64,000 nucleotides of DNA from CATQHS01 sp963422655. GTDB lineage: Bacteria > Actinomycetota > Acidimicrobiia > Acidimicrobiales > Aldehydirespiratoraceae. The stretch lies in contig OY730440.1 in the NCBI GenBank assembly GCA_963422655.1, positions 1,674,001 to 1,738,000 on the forward strand. Direction: 5' to 3'. The notes beneath the pieces are model-generated. The model did not search any database, was not told where the DNA came from, and saw nothing but the letters and a program-made list of their open reading frames with translations. A program made the translations under genes and the position numbers. This document shows positions 17,735 through 26,994 of this stretch, in pieces (position 1 is the first letter of the stretch; each line of letters starts with the position of its first letter).

Positions 17735-18553
17735 CTAACCGAGGGGCCGGATCATGCATTCCTGGGCGAAGCCGGCCACCAAGGCGCCGGCGGAATCGAA
17801 GACCTGCCCATGGCCGAACCCCCGAGCCCCGGCCAGAGTGGGTGAGTGCTGGTGGACCAGGCACCAGTCGTCGATGCGGAACGGACGGTGGAACCACATG
17901 GTGTGGCTGGTGACAGCGGTGTGCAGCCGGTGGCCTGAGTCGGCCTGGCTGACCCCCTCGACGGGCCGCAGGGCCGTACCGACCAAGGTCAAGTCGGTGG
18001 CGTAGGCCAGCAGCGCTTGGTGCCGGGTCACGTCCCCGGTCAGGGCCCGGTCACCGACCCGAGTCCAAAAGGCGTAGTCGGCCGGACCGGCGGACCGATC
18101 CCGCAGGTCGGCGTTGCCCACCACCCGGGTTGCCCACGGAATCATGTTCATGTCCGCCTCGGCCGCGTCGGCGGGGTCTCCCACATCGGGGGCGGGGTCT
18201 TGGTGGTCGAATCCGGGCTCGTCGGCGTGCATCGAGAGCTGGGCCACAAAGATCGTCTTACCGTTCTGTTCGGTCGAGATACGCCGAGCGGCGAAGGTTC
18301 GACCGGTCTGGGTGCTCTCCACTCGGAACTCCAGCCGCTCGCCGGTAGCCCCCTCCCGAGGGAACAGACAGCTCATCGACTTGACGGTCTTGGCCTCGGT
18401 GCTGGCCGCTCCCAGCGCTACGGCCTGGGCCAGCAACTGGCCACCGAAGATCCGGGGGTAGTCCATCTCCAGGTTTGGTGCGGTCCAGACTCCTTCTCTC
18501 ACCGGTCGCACGTCGAGGCATCCGAGCACGGCATCGAGTGAGATCAGCGCCAT
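17735..18553 (-). CDS. Acyl-CoA thioesterase II (TesB-like)
   Basis: A 272-residue double-hotdog thioesterase that hydrolyses acyl-CoA to free acid and CoA. RIFGGQLLAQ in the first hotdog and SHTMWFHRPFRIDDWCL followed by GARGFGHGQVFD and AQECMIR in the second are typical of TesB. The ATG shares a base with the DUF35 stop (TGATG junction), so this is the last gene of the transporter-thiolase operon; a frame opening further upstream in DUF35 is rejected. It may release an acyl product or recycle CoA. Confidence 0.92.
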   Translation of the reverse strand: MALISLDAVLGCLDVRPVREGVWTAPNLEMDYPRIFGGQLLAQAVALGAASTEAKTVKSMSCLFPREGATGERLEFRVESTQTGRTFAARRISTEQNGKTIFVAQLSMHADEPGFDHQDPAPDVGDPADAAEADMNMIPWATRVVGNADLRDRSAGPADYAFWTRVGDRALTGDVTRHQALLAYATDLTLVGTALRPVEGVSQADSGHRLHTAVTSHTMWFHRPFRIDDWCLVHQHSPTLAGARGFGHGQVFDSAGALVAGFAQECMIRPLG

Positions 18554-19008
18554 CAGGCCCGCCCTTCCGGTTGAAACAGGGGCACGTACCATTCGCCGTT
18601 CTTCTCGAACAGCACCTCGACCCGCATCCCGATCTCTACTTCTTCGGGTTCGCACCCGATGATGTTGGCGCCCAGGCGGATGGCCGGGTCCTCGTCGAGG
18701 GCGACCAGAGCGAACACATAGGGCGGCATGAAACCCGGGATCCATTCCTTGCGGTTGACGGTGAAGGTGGCCACGGTCCCGGTTCCGACCACTGGTTCGG
18801 GGCCGAGCCGGCGGGAATGGCAGTAGGGGCACACCGGTCCCGGGGGGTGGATCCAGCGACCGCACTTACCGCAGCGCTGGATCCGCAGGATGTCGTCCAC
18901 CCCCGAGCGCCAGTAGAAGTCGCTGTGGGCCGTGGCCACGATGAAGCGGGGCGGGACCGGGGCCGGTTCGCTCGCCGGTTCGTTCCCGGCCGCGGTGATC
19001 TCGTTCAC
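18553..19008 (-). CDS. DUF35 OB-fold protein with rubredoxin-like zinc ribbon
   Basis: A 151-residue protein with an N-terminal zinc ribbon (CGKC at about 46-49, CPYC at about 60-63) and a C-terminal OB-fold of the DUF35_N/OB_aCoA_assoc type. Such proteins pair with thiolase-fold enzymes. In mycobacterial steroid degradation the DUF35 part of ChsH2 forms a complex with Ltp2. The thiolase gene ends 16 bases upstream, strongly suggesting a heteromeric thiolase/aldolase unit. No catalytic residues of its own are expected. Confidence 0.92.
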   Translation of the reverse strand: MNEITAAGNEPASEPAPVPPRFIVATAHSDFYWRSGVDDILRIQRCGKCGRWIHPPGPVCPYCHSRRLGPEPVVGTGTVATFTVNRKEWIPGFMPPYVFALVALDEDPAIRLGANIIGCEPEEVEIGMRVEVLFEKNGEWYVPLFQPEGRA

Positions 19009-19024
19009 GGCCGGCTCCGGGCGT

Positions 19025-20206
19025 TCATGACAAGCCCCGGGTCAACAACATGCAACCCGTCTCGGGTCCGCCCCCGGCACCGACGACGGCAACTTCGCAG
19101 CCGGCCACCGGCAACTGGGCGGTGCCCCGAAGCTGCATCACGGCCTCGTGCAGGAACCCGAAGCCGTGAAGCCGGCCACCCGAGAGCTGACCTCCCCAGG
19201 TGTTGAGGGGGAGCCGGCCTACCGAGGCGATGTTGGCACCGCCCTCGACGAAGGGGCCGCTCTCGCCCCGGCTGCAGAAGCCCAGGGCCTCCAGCCAGGC
19301 CAGTGTCAGCCAACTGAAGCCGTCGTAGAGCTGGGCGGTGTCGACGTCAGCGGCGGTCAGCTCGGTTCGGTCCCACATCGAAGCGGCCGAATCGCGCATC
19401 GCCATAGTGGTGAGGTCGTCGAACTGATCCCAGGAGGGCCGGCCTCTGATGGCAGTGCCTATGGCGTTGACCCCCACAGCTCCGGCTGGGGTGTCGGGCC
19501 CGTAGCCGCGGTGGGAGACGACCACCGCGGTGGACCCGTCACAGGGAACGTCGCAGTCGTACAGGCACAAGGGGTCGCTCACCATGCGAACGGCGAGGTA
19601 GTCGTCGATGGTCATGGGGTCGGTGTAGATGGCCTTGGGGTTGGCCGCGGCGTTGGCCCGGGCATTTACGGCGATGGCGCCGAGCTGCTCGCGGGTGGTG
19701 CCGTACTCGTGCATGTGCCGCCGGGCGTAGCAGGCGATCCAGTTGGCCGCCGACACCGCGCCGTAGGGGATCAGGAATTGGAACGGGCCCGCCCCCCCGG
19801 CCATACCGCCGCCTCCCCCGCTACCGCCGCCGGCTCGCAGGGCTCCGCCGCTGCCCTCCACCACAGTGCGGAAGACGAGAACGTGGCGGGCCAGACCGGC
19901 GGCGATAGCCAGCGCCGCCTTGTGGACGGCCCCGAGCTGGCCGCTCGTCTCGGCCGCGCCGTCGCGCCAGTTCAGCGAGAAGCGCAGGGCTTCGTGGAGC
20001 TCTGCCCCCGAAGCACCGCCGAAGGATCCGCCCCAACCCGGGTAGGTCGAGATCCCGTCGATGTCGGCCACCGTGAGGCCGGCGTCGTCGATGGCCCGAA
20101 GAGCAGCCTCGACGGTGAGGTCGATACCGCTACGGTGAAGCCGGCGGGCGATGTCGGACTGGGCCGCACCGCTGATGATCGCCTGCCGTTCGAGAGGTTC
20201 AGGCAT
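19025..20206 (-). CDS. Thiolase-fold enzyme (SCP2/Ltp2-like)
   Basis: A 393-residue thiolase-superfamily protein. The region that normally has the acylated cysteine reads ETSGQLGAVHKAA, without Cys. VPCDGSTAVVVS, the tyrosine in QLYDGFS, and a C-terminal GGGPETGCMLL are retained. A glycine-rich loop (GGGSGGGGGMAGGAG) sits near residue 130. The missing nucleophile and the adjacent DUF35 gene favour an Ltp2-like retro-aldolase or carrier role over classical thiolysis. The ATG shares one base with the LivF stop. Confidence 0.88.
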   Translation of the reverse strand: MPEPLERQAIISGAAQSDIARRLHRSGIDLTVEAALRAIDDAGLTVADIDGISTYPGWGGSFGGASGAELHEALRFSLNWRDGAAETSGQLGAVHKAALAIAAGLARHVLVFRTVVEGSGGALRAGGGSGGGGGMAGGAGPFQFLIPYGAVSAANWIACYARRHMHEYGTTREQLGAIAVNARANAAANPKAIYTDPMTIDDYLAVRMVSDPLCLYDCDVPCDGSTAVVVSHRGYGPDTPAGAVGVNAIGTAIRGRPSWDQFDDLTTMAMRDSAASMWDRTELTAADVDTAQLYDGFSWLTLAWLEALGFCSRGESGPFVEGGANIASVGRLPLNTWGGQLSGGRLHGFGFLHEAVMQLRGTAQLPVAGCEVAVVGAGGGPETGCMLLTRGLS

Positions 20207-20928
20207 CAGCGGCTGCTTCTGCTCTCGAACAGCCCGCGCTCCAGGACCGTTCCGGCTTCACCCGATGGGCCTTGCCACGAGATCATCCCGTGTTGTAGGA
20301 CAGCGGCCCGGTCGCACAGCTCCAAGGCGGGGCGGACCTGCTGTTCCACGATCAGCAGCGCCGTGGCGGCGGCTCGGATCTGCGACAAGGTGTCGAAGAC
20401 GTTGTCGATCACCATCGGCGCCAAGCCCAGCGAAAGCTCGTCGGCGACGAGCAGCCGGGGCGACTCGATCAGCACCCGGCTCAGCGACAGCATCCGCTGC
20501 TCACCGCCCGACAGCGTGCCCGCCATTTGAGCCCGACGTTCTCCCAACCGGGGGAACAGTTCGTAGGCCCGGCCCAAGGCACCGGCCAGTCCGGACTTGC
20601 CGAAGATTCGGTGAAAGGAGAGCACCAGGTTCTCCTCCACGGTGAGGTCGGCGAACACCGAGCGTCCTTCGGGGGCATGAGCCACGCCGGCCCGAGCGAA
20701 CCGGTGAGTAGGGCTTTCGCTCATGTCGATTCCGTCCACCAGAACCGTCCCAGAACTGGGCGGCACCAAACCGCTGGCTACCCGGGCCAGGGTGGTCTTG
20801 CCGGCCCCGTTGGCTCCGATGAGAGCCACGGCGTCACCGGGGTGGATCACCAGCGACACCCCGAACAGGGCCCGGAAAGGACCGTAGGCGGCTTCGACGT
20901 CACGCAGCTCGAGGATGGGGGTGCTCAC
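20206..20928 (-). CDS. livF: Branched-chain-amino-acid-type ABC transporter ATPase (LivF)
   Basis: A 240-residue ABC ATPase of the HAAT family. Walker A is GANGAGKTT, the signature is LSGGEQRML and Walker B reads LLVADELSLG. The short length and position after LivG identify the LivF-type subunit. Stop and start codons overlap neighbours on both sides, so it is part of an operon from binding protein to thioesterase. The cargo may be an amino acid or an aromatic or other carboxylate, as HAAT transporters carry diverse acids. Confidence 0.93.
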   Translation of the reverse strand: MSTPILELRDVEAAYGPFRALFGVSLVIHPGDAVALIGANGAGKTTLARVASGLVPPSSGTVLVDGIDMSESPTHRFARAGVAHAPEGRSVFADLTVEENLVLSFHRIFGKSGLAGALGRAYELFPRLGERRAQMAGTLSGGEQRMLSLSRVLIESPRLLVADELSLGLAPMVIDNVFDTLSQIRAAATALLIVEQQVRPALELCDRAAVLQHGMISWQGPSGEAGTVLERGLFESRSSR

Positions 20929-21692
20929 GCAACCTCGAAACTACCCAGATAGGCCCGGCGCACGGCCTCATCGGCCAAGGCAGCGGTGGTGGGACCCTCG
21001 GCGATGGTGGCGCCGGAATCGAGTACGTAGGTGCGCTCGGTGAAGTCCGCCACCAAGGCCACGTCGTGTTCCACCAGCAACACGGCGTAGCCCTTCTCGG
21101 CTTGGACCGACCGCAAGGTGTTGGCCAGCGATTCCGTCTCGCCCGGGTCGAGGCCTGACGAGGGTTCGTCGAGCAACAGGATCCGCGGGCCGGTCGCCAG
21201 GGCCCGCCCTACCTCCACCAGCCGGCTCTGCCCCAGGCTGAGCGATTCGATGGGTTTGGCAGCCAGATCGGCGATGCCCAGCAATTCCAGCATCTCCTCG
21301 CAGGCGGTGATCTCCGCGGGCTGGGGTCGGCCCAGACCGATTACGTCCTTCCAGAACGAGCCGGTGCCGTTGCGGATCCGCTCGGCGATGAGAAGGTGCT
21401 CCCGCACGGTGGTGTCGGAGAAGAGCTCGACTCGCTGGAAGGTGCGGCCGATGCCGGCTCGGGCCCGTTTGTGCACCGCCCAGCCCCGCAGGTCAGCGCC
21501 GTCGAGCAGTACCCGACCGGTGTCGGGCCGCAGGATCCCCAGCAGGCAATTGAACAGGGTGGTCTTGCCGGCCCCGTTCGGCCCGATCAAGCCCACCCGT
21601 TCCCCGTGATCGACCCGCACGCTCACATCATCCAGGGCCCGTATGCCCGAAAACGTCATGGTCAAGCCGATGGCTTCGAGCACGGGGGTCAT
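20925..21692 (-). CDS. livG: Branched-chain-amino-acid-type ABC transporter ATPase (LivG)
   Basis: A 255-residue ABC ATPase. Walker A GPNGAGKTT, signature LSLGQSRLVEVGR and Walker B ILLLDEPSSGLDP are intact, and the C-terminal extension after the H-loop is typical of LivG. The ATG at 21692 overlaps the permease stop (ATGA); a longer frame inside the permease gene is rejected. It forms the ATPase dimer with LivF on the cytoplasmic face. Confidence 0.93.
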   Translation of the reverse strand: MTPVLEAIGLTMTFSGIRALDDVSVRVDHGERVGLIGPNGAGKTTLFNCLLGILRPDTGRVLLDGADLRGWAVHKRARAGIGRTFQRVELFSDTTVREHLLIAERIRNGTGSFWKDVIGLGRPQPAEITACEEMLELLGIADLAAKPIESLSLGQSRLVEVGRALATGPRILLLDEPSSGLDPGETESLANTLRSVQAEKGYAVLLVEHDVALVADFTERTYVLDSGATIAEGPTTAALADEAVRRAYLGSFEVA

Positions 21693-23743
21693 GGCCGGGC
21701 TCCATTCCGAGCGGCCAAGCGCCGGTTGATCCGGACGGCCGACCGGCGCTTGGAGTGTTCGACCATGCCTTCGGGATGGCGGGCGAACTGGATGGCCATG
21801 AAGCCGAACAAGATGATGCGCCAATTCCCGGCAATAGGAAACAGGCCGGGCAGGTGATCTTCACCCCGCAGGATCCAGGCGAAGAGTTCTCCCCGGAGCA
21901 ACAGCGGTTCGAACAAGGCGAACGCCGAGCCGGCCATGACAGCGCCTTCCACGGTTCGGGCGCTGAGACTCACCACCACCACCAGCCAGAACAGCGAGCT
22001 GACCGGCCCGAAGTTGATGATGTAGTTCACGTTCTGTTGGTGCATGGCCAGCATGGCACCACCGAGCCCGGCGATAGCCGCCGATACCGTGAAGGCGACG
22101 ATGCGGGCCTTGACCGGTGAGATCCCTATCGACGACGCCGCCACCTCGCTACCTCGCAGGGCGACGAGGGTACGCCCGATGGTGCCTTCGCGAAGCTGGA
22201 TCACCACCACCGACACCGTGACCAAGACAATGACGGCCAGAGCCAGGAACGACTTGTCGCTGGCGAAGTCGATGGAACCGAGCATGGGGCGGGGCACCCG
22301 GGTTCCTGTGAGCAAAGCGGTGTCGCCGCCACCGACCCATGAGAACTTGACCATGACCGCATCGAAGAAGAAGGCGAAGGCCAGGGTGGCAATAGCGAGC
22401 CACACCCCGCCCAACCGGAGCACGGGCAGCGACAAGACGGCACCGGCGACGGCGGCGATGGCCGCCCCGATGACCATGGCGGTCAGAACCGACATGTCGT
22501 AACGGTCGGCCAGTTGGAACACTGCGAAGGCTCCGATAGCGCCGAAAGATCCCTGGCACAGCGAGATCTGCCCGGCCGTTCCAGTTATGACGGTGATCGA
22601 CAGATAGATGGTGGCCATGATGGCGGCCTTGGTGACCAGGCTGATCCATAACACGTCGGCCTGCAGGTAGACGACCAGGCCCACTGTGGTGAAGAACATC
22701 ACCCCCAACCCGCGGGTGAATAAGGTGAGCTTGTAGTGCCGTTCCGATGCGGCTAGTGCCGGTGGGGGTGGATCGACCCCCGAGAGAGGGTCGGCAGTTT
22801 CTCGCTCGGAGCCGATGGCCCGCCACAGCACGAGGATGGCGAACAGCACTATGAAGGGCAGGGAAGGAGTGAGGTTCTCCTGGAAGGGTCGCAGCCACGA
22901 ATAGTCGTCGGCCATGCGGGGCAGAAAGGTGTTGAACACGGCGATGAACCACCCGAGCCCGAGGCCGCCCAGCAGGGCCCGGGGCAGGCTCACCAAGCGC
23001 CCGATAGCGGCCGCGGCGACGGCGATGACCACCAGCGTGAAGAAGTCGGGCGAGCTGAGAGAGTTGAAACGGGGGGCGATGAGCACGCCGGCCATGCCCG
23101 CGAACGTGCTCGACAGAGCCCAAGCGAAAGCTGAGACCCGGTCCGAGGCGATCCCGCTGAGCTCGCTCATCCGGGGGCTCTCGACCACCGCCCTCATGGC
23201 CAAGCCCAGCATCGTGAAACGAAAAAGGACACCGAGCAGGACCGTGCCCACCAGCACCACGGCCATCATGGCCAGCTCGTCGCGGTTGTAGCGGTAGAGG
23301 CCGAAGGGGTCGTAGAACACCCCGGCTCCGTCGGGGACGATGCCGGTGATCTGGCGTCCGGCTACAGCCGTGAACCGAGCGGCCCAGTTGAACAGCTCGG
23401 GCAGCGCCACGCTCAAGCCGATGGTCACAACCAGCTTGGATACGGCCGAGCTGGTCCGCAGATGCCGAAAGATCAACCGTTCCAGTATCAGGCCCACCAG
23501 CGGGGCCAGCACGAAGACCGATAGGATCAGGGCCGGTGCGATGGGCCAGCCCCAAGAGGTGCGGGCCTTGAAGTACAGGGCCGCCGATATGTAGGCCTGA
23601 GCGCCGAAGGCAAGGTTGAACACGCCTGAGGTCTTGTAGGTGAGGACGAAACCGAGGGCGATCAGGGCGTACACCGCTCCGGATGGTGTGCCCTGGAGGA
23701 TCCCGCGGAAGAGGTCTTCGATAAAGCCGGCAGCAAGGATCAC
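21689..23743 (-). CDS. livHM: Fused LivH-LivM ABC permease
   Basis: A 684-residue permease joining the two HAAT subunits normally encoded separately. The first half (to about residue 290) begins GTPSGAVYALIALGF as in LivH. A charged linker with PLSGVDPPPPA follows. The second half, with SLCQGSFGAIGAFAVFQ and GISPVKARIVAFTVSA, is LivM. The GTG at 23743 lies ten bases after the binding-protein stop; the frame extending further upstream overlaps that gene and is not used. Fusion of these subunits is known in Actinomycetota. Confidence 0.9.
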   Translation of the reverse strand: MILAAGFIEDLFRGILQGTPSGAVYALIALGFVLTYKTSGVFNLAFGAQAYISAALYFKARTSWGWPIAPALILSVFVLAPLVGLILERLIFRHLRTSSAVSKLVVTIGLSVALPELFNWAARFTAVAGRQITGIVPDGAGVFYDPFGLYRYNRDELAMMAVVLVGTVLLGVLFRFTMLGLAMRAVVESPRMSELSGIASDRVSAFAWALSSTFAGMAGVLIAPRFNSLSSPDFFTLVVIAVAAAAIGRLVSLPRALLGGLGLGWFIAVFNTFLPRMADDYSWLRPFQENLTPSLPFIVLFAILVLWRAIGSERETADPLSGVDPPPPALAASERHYKLTLFTRGLGVMFFTTVGLVVYLQADVLWISLVTKAAIMATIYLSITVITGTAGQISLCQGSFGAIGAFAVFQLADRYDMSVLTAMVIGAAIAAVAGAVLSLPVLRLGGVWLAIATLAFAFFFDAVMVKFSWVGGGDTALLTGTRVPRPMLGSIDFASDKSFLALAVIVLVTVSVVVIQLREGTIGRTLVALRGSEVAASSIGISPVKARIVAFTVSAAIAGLGGAMLAMHQQNVNYIINFGPVSSLFWLVVVVSLSARTVEGAVMAGSAFALFEPLLLRGELFAWILRGEDHLPGLFPIAGNWRIILFGFMAIQFARHPEGMVEHSKRRSAVRINRRLAARNGARP

Positions 23744-23753
23744 AGGCCGGGGC

Positions 23754-25235
23754 TCACCCCGCGAAATCAGTGGGAACCGGTTCGGACCATCCCTGCGTAC
23801 CGCTGGGCCAACACATCCACGGCTCGGGCTGGAATCCGACGAACCCGCCGTCTTGTATCCGGACTGCTGACACGCATTCCAGCTCGTAGTCGTGGTCGGC
23901 AACGCCCTCGACGACGGCAGTGTGCTGGCGACTCCAGTCGATCGGAGTGATCAGCCCGGCGGCTGAGTAGCTGGTCTGGTTGGTGTTTATGCCGTCGATG
24001 ACGGACTGTCGGTCGAAGGCCGGGCCTGCTTCCAACAACCCGGTCACGAACAGGTCGGCGTTGATCCAACCGGCGATCGTCTGCTCGGCCACGGGGCCGC
24101 CGTCGGCCGGTACCCACTGGTTGTAGGCATGGCGCAGCGGGGTGTCGACTTCGTACTCGAAGGCGGCAAAGAGCAAGGAGACGTAATCACCGTCGAAGAG
24201 ATCCCCGGCCGATTCCACGAACCCGGTGTCATAGGAGTTGGGGTGGTACATGGTGACTTGATCTCTGACACCTTGCCGCTGGAGTTCCTGGGCCAGGGTG
24301 AGCATGGCGTTGAGGTCCATGCAGGAAGCGATGAAATCGACGTCGGCTTCTATCATCTGGGTGACCTCGGGCCCGATCCCGTTGGGCAGGCCGTAAGCGA
24401 GGTTGTCGTTGAAGTAGGCGACCTCGATCCCGAGTTCGGCGCTGTAGAGATCGATCGAGTCGGCCAAAGACCTAGAGCAGACTTTGGAGTTCTCCGAGAT
24501 GCCGTACCCCAAGGCTGCGACCCGACCGGCGTCGGCCTGTGACACCAGCCAGGGAAGCCATCGGTTGGTACAGGTCGTGCAGCCAACGACGAAATTACCG
24601 AAGATGGCATCCCGGTTCACAGCCTCGGTACCGTGGATGTTCCAGACGAAGGTGGGGATGTCGGCGTCGTCGAGGTCACCCCAGCCCGAGGCAACCAGGG
24701 TGGCCTGGAACACGGCCAGGCTGTTGCCGTCGGCGATCACCTTCAGAGCGTGGTCCTTGTTGCCGAAGAGATTGTCGTCGAGGACCTCTTCGATGACCAA
24801 GCGGCGGCCGTATATGCCGCCGGCGTCGTTGACATAGTCGAAGTAGGCCCGGATGCCGGTGACGTAGCAGTCGAGGATGCAGGTGCCCAGCGGATTGCCT
24901 TGCTGGGTGCCGATCACGGCCACTGCGATCTCGTCGTCGGACACCCCGGGCACATCCTCGAGGGCCACGAAGTCGTCGCGGTGGGGGTAGGGATCGATCT
25001 CGGGGTTGTCGGGGGCGGTTTCGGTAGTGGTGGTTACGGTGCCGGTGGAAGTGTCGGCCCGGGTGGTGCTCGGGGTGTTGGTCTCCGTTTTTTCGACCGG
25101 GGTGTCCTCGATGGTCGTGGGCGGCACGGTGGTTTCACCGGCCTCTCCTTCGCCGTCGCCGCTGTTACCGCAAGCGCCGGCCAGCAGTACCAAACAGGCG
25201 CAGATCGCCAATGGCGTATACCGTCGTCGGGACAT
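23754..25235 (-). CDS. ABC transporter substrate-binding lipoprotein (LivJ-like)
   Basis: A 493-residue type I periplasmic binding protein. The N-terminus is a lipoprotein signal ending LLAGAC (Cys22 lipidated), followed by a Thr/Glu/Pro-rich linker of about 60 residues and the two-lobed Peripla_BP_6 domain beginning near EIAVAVIGTQQGN. Several cysteine pairs (CILDC, CTTC) may form disulfides outside the membrane. It heads the operon. Two small repeats lie just upstream of its start. The ligand is unknown. Confidence 0.9.
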   Translation of the reverse strand: MSRRRYTPLAICACLVLLAGACGNSGDGEGEAGETTVPPTTIEDTPVEKTETNTPSTTRADTSTGTVTTTTETAPDNPEIDPYPHRDDFVALEDVPGVSDDEIAVAVIGTQQGNPLGTCILDCYVTGIRAYFDYVNDAGGIYGRRLVIEEVLDDNLFGNKDHALKVIADGNSLAVFQATLVASGWGDLDDADIPTFVWNIHGTEAVNRDAIFGNFVVGCTTCTNRWLPWLVSQADAGRVAALGYGISENSKVCSRSLADSIDLYSAELGIEVAYFNDNLAYGLPNGIGPEVTQMIEADVDFIASCMDLNAMLTLAQELQRQGVRDQVTMYHPNSYDTGFVESAGDLFDGDYVSLLFAAFEYEVDTPLRHAYNQWVPADGGPVAEQTIAGWINADLFVTGLLEAGPAFDRQSVIDGINTNQTSYSAAGLITPIDWSRQHTAVVEGVADHDYELECVSAVRIQDGGFVGFQPEPWMCWPSGTQGWSEPVPTDFAG

Positions 25236-25259
25236 CGAGGACCCTCCCAGTGGTGCTGG

Positions 25260-25312
25260 CGTGGCTCGCCACGGTAGCGGCTCCTCATCGGACGTGATGC
25301 CATCGGACGTGA
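25260..25312. promoter_or_regulatory. Repeats in the livJ upstream region
   Basis: CGTGGC and GCCACG form a palindrome with a two-base centre at 25260-25273, and CATCGGACGTGA occurs twice in direct orientation (25286-25297 and 25301-25312). They lie 25-77 bases before the binding-protein start, where a promoter and operator would be expected. No regulator gene adjoins. Confidence 0.35.
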
Positions 25313-25492
25313 ATGCCGCCGGCGGGCCGAGACGTTGCCTGAACCACCGAGTCTCGAAGGATGCGCAAGGCTAGGCTCTCCAGCGTCGGCGAGCGTGGGA
25401 GTACACCTGATGAGCCGGCTCGTGGCCCTCCCCGGCGACGAGCGGCGTTCGAACGGCGTCGGCGAAAATACGGCTTCGGAGGTGGCCCGAGT

Positions 25493-26731
25493 ATGAACGC
25501 CGAAGAGTTGCTGGCAGTCATCGACGATGGAGAGCACTCCGAGCTCGAGTTCAAAAGGGATGACGTCCATCCCGAATCGGTTGCCAAAGAGATGGCTGCG
25601 TTGCTGAACTTGAAGGGGGGGCTGATCCTTCTCGGCGTACAAGACGATGGAACTGTCACGGGCCTTACGCGCCGCCGTGAGGACGTGGAGCAGTGGGTGA
25701 TGAATATCGCCAGGCAGCACTTACAGCCCGGGGTCATACCGGTCTGGAGATCTGTCACACTTCGAAATGGCAAGATCATCGGTGTTGTCGGGCTGCTCGC
25801 TGACAGCCCCGGGAAACCTTACAAAGCGAAGCGTGGATCGGCCTGGACATCCTATGTTCGAGTGGGAAGCACTTCACGCGAGGCGACCAGAGAGGAAGAA
25901 GGTCGCCTCTACCAAGCTTCCCGCATCATACGTTACGACATCACGCAAGTGCCACGGTCAGGATTCGACAGCCTCGACCTTGATAGGATCGAAAACTATT
26001 TTCGCATCGTTCGTGAACGGGAAATACCGGATAGGACCGACATCGAAGGCTGGCACAGGCTGCTTTTGAATACCGACCTATTGGCCGAGTCCGAAGGCAA
26101 GATTCTGGCAACGGTGGCCGGCTTGTTGCTCTTTGGTACGAACCCGAACCGGTGCCTGCCCCAAGCCGGAGTTACTGCGACTGCATTTCCGGGCCCAGAG
26201 AAGGACTATGACACGATCGACGAGGAAAGTATCAGAGGGCCGCTCGTCTCGTTACTGGGCCGTGACCGAGCGGTGGAGAAGGGGGTCATCGCCCGAACAG
26301 TGGATTTCGTAACCAGGAACACGGGAACGACAGCTTATCTCGAAGGCGGTCGACGGCACCGGAAGCCGATATTGCCTCTAGATGCTATCAGAGAGTCGGT
26401 AGTGAACGCAGTTGCTCACCGTGATTACACCATCATCGGCACAGATATCGAAGTTTCGCTATACAGCGATCGGCTCGAGATCATCTCTCCTGGCAGGCTG
26501 CCCAATGGTGTAACGGTGGAAAAGATGAAAGAAGGAATCCGCGTGGCTAGGAATGAGCTGATCAAAGAGATCCTACGCGATTACAAGTACATCGAGCACC
26601 TGGGGATGGGCGTACGCAATCGGATTGTCCGATCTATGCTGGCCCACAACGGCACCACTGCGGATCTTGTCGAGAATGGTGACCGTTTCGTAGTTCGCCT
26701 GTGGAAGGCTCAGGAATCTGCGCCGTCCTGA
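25493..26731 (+). CDS. AlbA_2 (Schlafen-type) domain ATP-binding protein
   Basis: A 412-residue protein with an N-terminal AlbA_2/Schlafen domain (SELEFKRD near residue 18, LNLKGGLILLGVQDDG near 40) and a C-terminal HATPase_c_4 region seen in so-called RecG-related proteins (LDAIRESVVNAVAHRDY near 295, then SDRLEIISPGRLPNG). The ATG follows GGAGG by ten bases; an upstream in-frame opening has no ribosome site. Such proteins occur in variable regions and are suspected regulators or defence-linked nucleic-acid-binding proteins; function is unproven. Base composition is lower in GC than the flanking operons, consistent with acquisition. Confidence 0.88.
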   Translation: MNAEELLAVIDDGEHSELEFKRDDVHPESVAKEMAALLNLKGGLILLGVQDDGTVTGLTRRREDVEQWVMNIARQHLQPGVIPVWRSVTLRNGKIIGVVGLLADSPGKPYKAKRGSAWTSYVRVGSTSREATREEEGRLYQASRIIRYDITQVPRSGFDSLDLDRIENYFRIVREREIPDRTDIEGWHRLLLNTDLLAESEGKILATVAGLLLFGTNPNRCLPQAGVTATAFPGPEKDYDTIDEESIRGPLVSLLGRDRAVEKGVIARTVDFVTRNTGTTAYLEGGRRHRKPILPLDAIRESVVNAVAHRDYTIIGTDIEVSLYSDRLEIISPGRLPNGVTVEKMKEGIRVARNELIKEILRDYKYIEHLGMGVRNRIVRSMLAHNGTTADLVENGDRFVVRLWKAQESAPS

Positions 26732-26784
26732 TCGGCCATGCGACCGCGTGATCGGTGAGTGCGACCGGCGATCATCGGAGCTCA

Positions 26785-26994
26785 TTACCGGATCAGCCGC
26801 GAGTCAGTAGATGACAGGGAGCCGTGAGGATCGCTGACCTTTTCTCTGGCCACCGGGATCTCGTCATTTCCCAGCACCGATCCAGGGGCCAGACCGGCAG
26901 ACTCGGGATCGCTCAGGCGGCGACCTCGGCCGCCGGTGTTACGGCTGTAGACGCCTCTGACCACCACGAAGCCCTCTTCGACCCGCACGATCAC
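26785..26994 (-). CDS. Small hypothetical protein (second of pair)
   Basis: A 69-residue frame whose GTG start overlaps the preceding stop by four bases. It begins MIVRVEEGFVVVRG, a plausible beta hairpin, then a low-complexity tail. No family is recognised. It could also be the displaced C-terminal part of the upstream gene after a frameshift. Confidence 0.35.
   Translation of the reverse strand: MIVRVEEGFVVVRGVYSRNTGGRGRRLSDPESAGLAPGSVLGNDEIPVAREKVSDPHGSLSSTDSRLIR

Noticed and set aside
19148..20530. 460-codon plus-strand frame opposite the thiolase and LivF
   Set aside because: It runs across two real genes and has shadow-frame composition.
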